This document shows, in pieces, positions 60,667-64,000 of a stretch of DNA of 64,000 nucleotides; position 1 is the stretch's first letter; every line of letters starts with the position of its first letter. The DNA is from Gaoshiqia hydrogeniformans. GTDB taxonomy: Bacteria > Bacteroidota > Bacteroidia > Bacteroidales > Prolixibacteraceae. A program made the translations under genes and the position numbers. The notes below the pieces were generated by a model. That model was not told where the DNA came from. It worked only from the letters and a program-made list of their open reading frames with translations, and ran no database searches. The stretch is taken from contig NZ_CP186334.1 in assembly GCF_049347105.1 (NCBI RefSeq), forward strand, positions 868,001-932,000, in the 5' to 3' direction.

Positions 60667-62013
60667 CTATTTAAACAGGTGATAAGTCAAACCGATTGAA
60701 AAAACCAGGTTTGTTTTATCGTACGATTCTTTGTAGGGAATCCCGCTGTAATTACTTTCTTTATAATTACTCGCATAGGCCGTATAAAGCACGCCCAGGT
60801 CCAGATCTGTTCGTTCATTCACCTTGAACATCAGTCCCATACCAACAGAATTACCAGTCAGGCTAAAGCTGATGTCCGATTGAAAGCCACGTCCCACACC
60901 GGTTTTGGTATACATATAACCGGCGCTGATGGTTGTGGTCTCAGAGATCTGGTATTCCATCCCAAAAGCCAATTCGTAAAGGTTTTTGTCAACGTTCTCT
61001 TCCTTTCCGTCCCAATTCGCATCTTTATCAAAATAATTAGAGTATGAAGCGGAGACTTTCATATTGTCGAACAACTGATAATCGACACCAGCAGCCAGAA
61101 TCGCCGGAATATCGTTTCTGAATTTAGCATCATCTGGGAATTGACCGGTTCCGTCAACTTTTGTTTCGTTCGTCATTTCCAATTTCGTCCGAAACTCGTA
61201 CCTCATACCGATGTTAAGTTTCTCACCAGGTTTAATATTCAATCCCAGAATTGGGATCAATCCCTTCCCTGTCTGTTTTACATCAACATCTTTATCAGCC
61301 GTTAAAACGGCATAGCCCGGTTGACCAATAGCCGTGAAAAAATCAGTCGCAGGCATAAAACTCCCGTTCGGGTTAATTTGCGGATGTTGTGGATTAATCA
61401 GGATGTTATGAATATGACCATCATAGTTATTCACGGCATCAATGTAACGCAAACCGACTGACCCGCTGACAACGTCACTGATCTCGTACGATACCCCTAA
61501 CTGAAATCCAAGAAACACCGATGATCCTTTAAAGAAAAGATCAGCTGAGTAATTACTTGTTGGGATGCCAAAACCCGAAATCACCGTTGGCAAGGTCGAA
61601 AACGGAATTTCAAATGAAGGCAAACCGGTTTTGTACTCGGCCGTACCCCCGCCTCCGTTAACTCCAAAGCCAAAAGATAACGCTAATTTGTCTTTTTTAT
61701 AAACCGCGAATGCGGAAGGAAATACCGGGACAGTAAGCCCTCCTTCGTAAGTCGACTGATTTAACAGCGGAAAGTTATTTTCAATCGTCCTTGATTGAAA
61801 AATGCTCTGGTTGTTCAATGAAAAATGGAATCCGTTTTCCAGGTTTACCAAACCTGCCGGGTTGAAATAAACAGCATCGGCCTGCGTAGAGGCGTTACGG
61901 GATAACATGCGCACGTACTGTGCACTTTGATTGGCATTGGTTAAAATACCGCCGGCATAACTAAAGGAAACACTCAAAAGGCACAAAAAGAACGCTAGTT
62001 CAATTTTCTTCAT
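60667..62013 (-). CDS. OmpP1/FadL/TodX-family outer-membrane transporter
   Basis: A 448-residue beta-barrel. Signal peptide MKKIELAFFLCLLSVSFSYA is followed by GGILTNANQSAQYVRMLSRN and ASTQADAVYFNPAGL, the FadL hatch-region hallmark with the NPAGL motif. Later strands include LALSFGFGVNGGGG, GSVGLRYIDAVNNYDG and ending FSIGLTYHLFK. FadL-type proteins let hydrophobic molecules through the outer membrane; the cargo is unknown. Confidence 0.92.
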   Translation of the reverse strand: MKKIELAFFLCLLSVSFSYAGGILTNANQSAQYVRMLSRNASTQADAVYFNPAGLVNLENGFHFSLNNQSIFQSRTIENNFPLLNQSTYEGGLTVPVFPSAFAVYKKDKLALSFGFGVNGGGGTAEYKTGLPSFEIPFSTLPTVISGFGIPTSNYSADLFFKGSSVFLGFQLGVSYEISDVVSGSVGLRYIDAVNNYDGHIHNILINPQHPQINPNGSFMPATDFFTAIGQPGYAVLTADKDVDVKQTGKGLIPILGLNIKPGEKLNIGMRYEFRTKLEMTNETKVDGTGQFPDDAKFRNDIPAILAAGVDYQLFDNMKVSASYSNYFDKDANWDGKEENVDKNLYELAFGMEYQISETTTISAGYMYTKTGVGRGFQSDISFSLTGNSVGMGLMFKVNERTDLDLGVLYTAYASNYKESNYSGIPYKESYDKTNLVFSIGLTYHLFK

Positions 62014-62037
62014 AAGGTCAAAAGATTAGTTGTTCGA

Positions 62038-62045
62038 CAAAAGTA
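62038..62045 (-). promoter_or_regulatory. Bacteroidetes-type promoter (TACTTTTG) for the fadL-type gene
   Basis: Read leftward, TACTTTTG fits TAnnTTTG, 25 bases before the ATG. A TTTTG at 62064-62068 lies about 19 bases further upstream, at the right spacing for the -33 TTG element. This is the most complete promoter seen in the window. Confidence 0.65.
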
Positions 62046-62262
62046 ATTTTTTTTACTATTGACCAAAAGTTTTACGTTGAAAATCAATTTATTGCGACTT
62101 TTCAAACAATATATTCGTTTTTTCCATTATTGCGCTTTAAAAACCGGTTGCCCTCACAAATGTTTTTTTTGATCGAAAGATCATTATACCGATTTTTACC
62201 GGCTGAAGAAACCTGACCGAAAGGCGATTTCGATGAAAAGAAAAAGCAGAAGAGATATGAAT
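62046..62262. other. Intergenic stretch between fadL-type gene and lpdA terminator
   Basis: Part of a 317-base gap. Apart from the promoter on the left and the terminator on the right I see no gene; a 62-codon leftward frame (62102-62290) has no recognisable motif. Confidence 0.4.
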
Positions 62263-62315
62263 AAAAAAGGTTGCAGGTAAGCACATTCACATGAACCTAT
62301 CCGACAACCTTTTTG
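62263..62315 (-). terminator. Rho-independent terminator after lpdA
   Basis: Read leftward, AAAAAGGTTG and CAACCTTTTTT close a ~30-base loop that can pair further (ATAGGTTCAT/TACCTGC region). The T run follows directly. It lies 16 bases beyond the lpdA stop. Confidence 0.65.
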
Positions 62316-62330
62316 CCAATATTTATATTC

Positions 62331-63722
62331 TTAGATATGAATCACTTCGTCGTAAGCAGCAGCAGCAGCTTCCATAATGGCTTCGCTCATGGTGGGATGC
62401 GGGTGAATCGATTTGATCAGTTCGTGCCCGGTTATTTCGAGTCGTTTGGCGACCACCAGTTCGGCAATCATTTCGGTGACATTTCCGCCAATCATGTGCG
62501 CTCCCAGGAGTTCGCCGTACTTCGCGTCAAAGATAAGCTTCACAAAACCGTCTTTCTGACCGGCAGCGCTTGCTTTACCGCTGGCCGAATACGGAAATTT
62601 GCCCACTTTGATTTCATAACCGGCTTCTTTCGCTTTTTTCTCCGTCAGTCCTACCGACGACACTTCAGGAATGGTGTAGGTACAGCCTGGAATATTGCCG
62701 TAATCAACCGGATGCGGGTTTAGCCCGGCAATTTTTTCAACGCAGGTAATGCCCTCAGCCGAAGCGACATGCGCCAGCGCCGGCCCGTGAACGATATCGC
62801 CAATTGCATAGACCCCCTCCACATTGGTCCGATAAAAATCATCGACTTTGATTTTGCCTTTCTCTACCACTACTCCCAGGTCTTCCAATCCGATGTTTTC
62901 GATATTCGCGTCAATCCCGACGGCCGACAGCACAATTTCGGCTTCAACCAGTTCTTCGCCTTTTTTCGTTTTGATCGTCACTTTACACACCTTACCCGAG
63001 GTATCGACCGATTCGACCGAAGCGTCCGTCATCACTTTCATCTTCATTTTTTTGAATGAACGTTCCAGTGTTTTTGATACTTCCTCGTCTTCGTTAGGCA
63101 CCACATTGGGTAAGAATTCAACCAGGGTTACCTCCGTTCCGATCGACTGGTAAAAATAGGCAAATTCGCTGCCAATTGCCCCCGAACCAACCACTACCAT
63201 CGATTTGGGTTGTTTGGGCAGGTTCATCGCCTGACGGTAACCAATAATTTTTTCGCCGTCCTGTTTCAGGTTGGGCAACTCGCGCGAACGCGCCCCGGTT
63301 GCCAAAATAATGTGTTTGGCCTGATAACTGGTTTTCGTCCCGTCACCGGCAGTTACCTCTACCTGGCCTTTCCCGGCTAAACGGCCAAAACCGTTGATCA
63401 CATCAATTTTATTCTTTTTTAAAAGAAACTGAATTCCTTTACTCATCCCGTCGGCTACGCCACGGCTGCGGCCAATCATGCTTCCAAAGTCAGGTTTTAC
63501 GTCTCCTGAAACCGATACGCCGTAATCGGCGGCATGTTTGGCATATTCGTATACCTGTGCGCTTTTGAGCAACGATTTGGTAGGGATACAGCCCCAGTTC
63601 AGACATATGCCCCCCAGGTTTTCTTTTTCTATAACCCCTACTTTCATGCCAAGTTGGGCAGCCCTGATGGCAGCAACATATCCGCCCGGGCCACTCCCTA
63701 TGACTAATACATCGTAATTCAT
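62331..63722 (-). CDS. lpdA: Dihydrolipoyl dehydrogenase
   Basis: A 463-residue FAD-dependent disulfide oxidoreductase, the E3 of 2-oxoacid dehydrogenase and glycine-cleavage complexes. FAD site VLVIGSGPGGYVAAIRAAQL; redox disulfide GGICLNWGCIPTKSLL; NAD site MVVVGSGAIGSEFAYFYQSI; second FAD block GVYAIGDIVHGPALAH; catalytic His-Glu in SIHPHPTMSEAIMEAA. No E1 or E2 gene is adjacent in the window, so which complex it serves is open. Confidence 0.96.
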   Translation of the reverse strand: MNYDVLVIGSGPGGYVAAIRAAQLGMKVGVIEKENLGGICLNWGCIPTKSLLKSAQVYEYAKHAADYGVSVSGDVKPDFGSMIGRSRGVADGMSKGIQFLLKKNKIDVINGFGRLAGKGQVEVTAGDGTKTSYQAKHIILATGARSRELPNLKQDGEKIIGYRQAMNLPKQPKSMVVVGSGAIGSEFAYFYQSIGTEVTLVEFLPNVVPNEDEEVSKTLERSFKKMKMKVMTDASVESVDTSGKVCKVTIKTKKGEELVEAEIVLSAVGIDANIENIGLEDLGVVVEKGKIKVDDFYRTNVEGVYAIGDIVHGPALAHVASAEGITCVEKIAGLNPHPVDYGNIPGCTYTIPEVSSVGLTEKKAKEAGYEIKVGKFPYSASGKASAAGQKDGFVKLIFDAKYGELLGAHMIGGNVTEMIAELVVAKRLEITGHELIKSIHPHPTMSEAIMEAAAAAYDEVIHI

Positions 63723-63847
63723 AATTTTTGGATCTTTATTTTTTTATGCGATTTAAAACAAAACACGCCAGTCTTTAAAATGTTTTGCAAAAACGCAAAG
63801 CCCAGCCGGTTTTAAAAGAATAAAAGTCATCAAATCAAGCCCTTTTT

Positions 63848-63874
63848 AACAAAAAGGCCGGTGTTTAACCGGCT
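63848..63874 (-). terminator. Rho-independent terminator after the thioredoxin-like gene
   Basis: Read leftward, GCCGGT and ACCGGC form a 6-bp stem with a 5-base loop, followed by TTTTT and a second T run. It lies a few bases beyond the stop of the partial gene at the window edge. Confidence 0.7.
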
Positions 63875-63880
63875 CCCTGT

Positions 63881-64000
63881 TTATGGCATCAATTCTTTCA
63901 GTTTTTCTTCCAAAGCGGGTCCTCTCAGATTTTTTGCAATGATCACACCATCCTTATCAAGCAAAACGGAATGAGGGATTGAATTCACCCCATACAACTG
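63881..64000 (-). CDS. Thioredoxin-like/TlpA-type protein, C-terminal end (partial)
   Basis: Only the last 39 codons are in the window, read leftward from the edge: YGVNSIPHSVLLDKDGVI, IAKNLRGPALEEKLKELMP and stop. The cis-proline strand (SIPHSVLLDKDG) and the closing helix with LRGPALEEKL are characteristic of TlpA/AhpC-TSA-like thioredoxin folds, often periplasmic in Bacteroidota. The CxxC active site would be outside the window. Confidence 0.75.
   Translation of the reverse strand, partial: QLYGVNSIPHSVLLDKDGVIIAKNLRGPALEEKLKELMP

Noticed and set aside
1..64000. tRNA, rRNA or riboswitch genes
   Set aside because: I scanned the larger intergenic stretches by eye and saw no cloverleaf, rRNA core or known riboswitch pattern; a covariance-model search would be decisive.

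Overview
The window looks like a chromosomal segment of a Bacteroidota bacterium, most likely near the Bacteroidales/Marinilabiliales. Pointers are TAnnTTTG promoter boxes in front of several genes, a fused CcoN-CcoO cbb3 subunit, a DUF4492-cydA-cydB operon, a Bacteroidetes-type HU protein, lipoprotein and beta-barrel envelope proteins, and few Shine-Dalgarno-like sites. This placement is inference from gene content; no rRNA or tRNA gene was seen.

Left part (0-31.5 kb), core metabolism and envelope. An AraC regulator cut by the window edge precedes a MddA-type S-methyltransferase and a PLP decarboxylase. A Nudix hydrolase lies divergent to pyrE. A SRPBCC protein is followed by the overlapping selU-selD pair (tRNA 2-selenouridine). 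A hemerythrin/ScdA-type protein is paired with a LuxR protein whose receiver domain lacks the phospho-acceptor Asp. Then come an S41 protease lipoprotein, a sugar-acid cluster (IdnD-like dehydrogenase, Gfo/Idh/MocA oxidoreductase, GntP permease), birA, the rsfS-ftsH-LUD-cdsA-psd-pssA block (proteolysis and phosphatidylethanolamine synthesis), a Ca/Na exchanger, trkH and cysK. A phosphate-uptake block (outer-membrane porin-pstS-pstC-pstA-pstB, no phoU seen) lies between response regulators and a HisKA_3 histidine kinase.

Middle part (31.5-39.1 kb), an AT-rich accessory patch. It holds a decayed REP-associated (Y1) transposase and a voltage-gated-type ion-channel gene broken twice: an IS4-family and an IS3-family element sit back to back after codon 52, and an IS5-family element sits near the 3' end. 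Removing the IS5 element with one copy of its 3-bp TTA duplication restores the channel's C terminus and puts its stop 8 bp before an HsdR_N/PD-(D/E)XK protein, so the two were probably one operon. Further right are three REP-like palindromes, a five-unit tandem repeat with an exact 22-bp period beside an HU gene, and a nested palindrome (a 17-bp inverted repeat enclosing two opposed copies of a second palindrome).

Right part (39.1-57 kb), a respiratory island with three terminal oxidases: cytochrome bd (DUF4492-cydA-cydB plus a 39-residue CydX-like peptide), a cbb3 oxidase with its assembly genes (ccoI-S-NO-Q-P-G-H and a SafE-like protein), and an A2-type caa3 oxidase (SCO, subunits I-III-IV-II and heme O synthase). 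A DUF302 protein and a copper-chaperone-like lipoprotein follow. The layout suggests a bacterium that switches between low and high oxygen.

The far right (57-64 kb) holds an ECF sigma factor translationally coupled to a membrane-anchored beta-barrel protein, a lipoprotein serpin, a FadL-type porin, dihydrolipoyl dehydrogenase, and the 3' end of a thioredoxin-like protein running off the edge.
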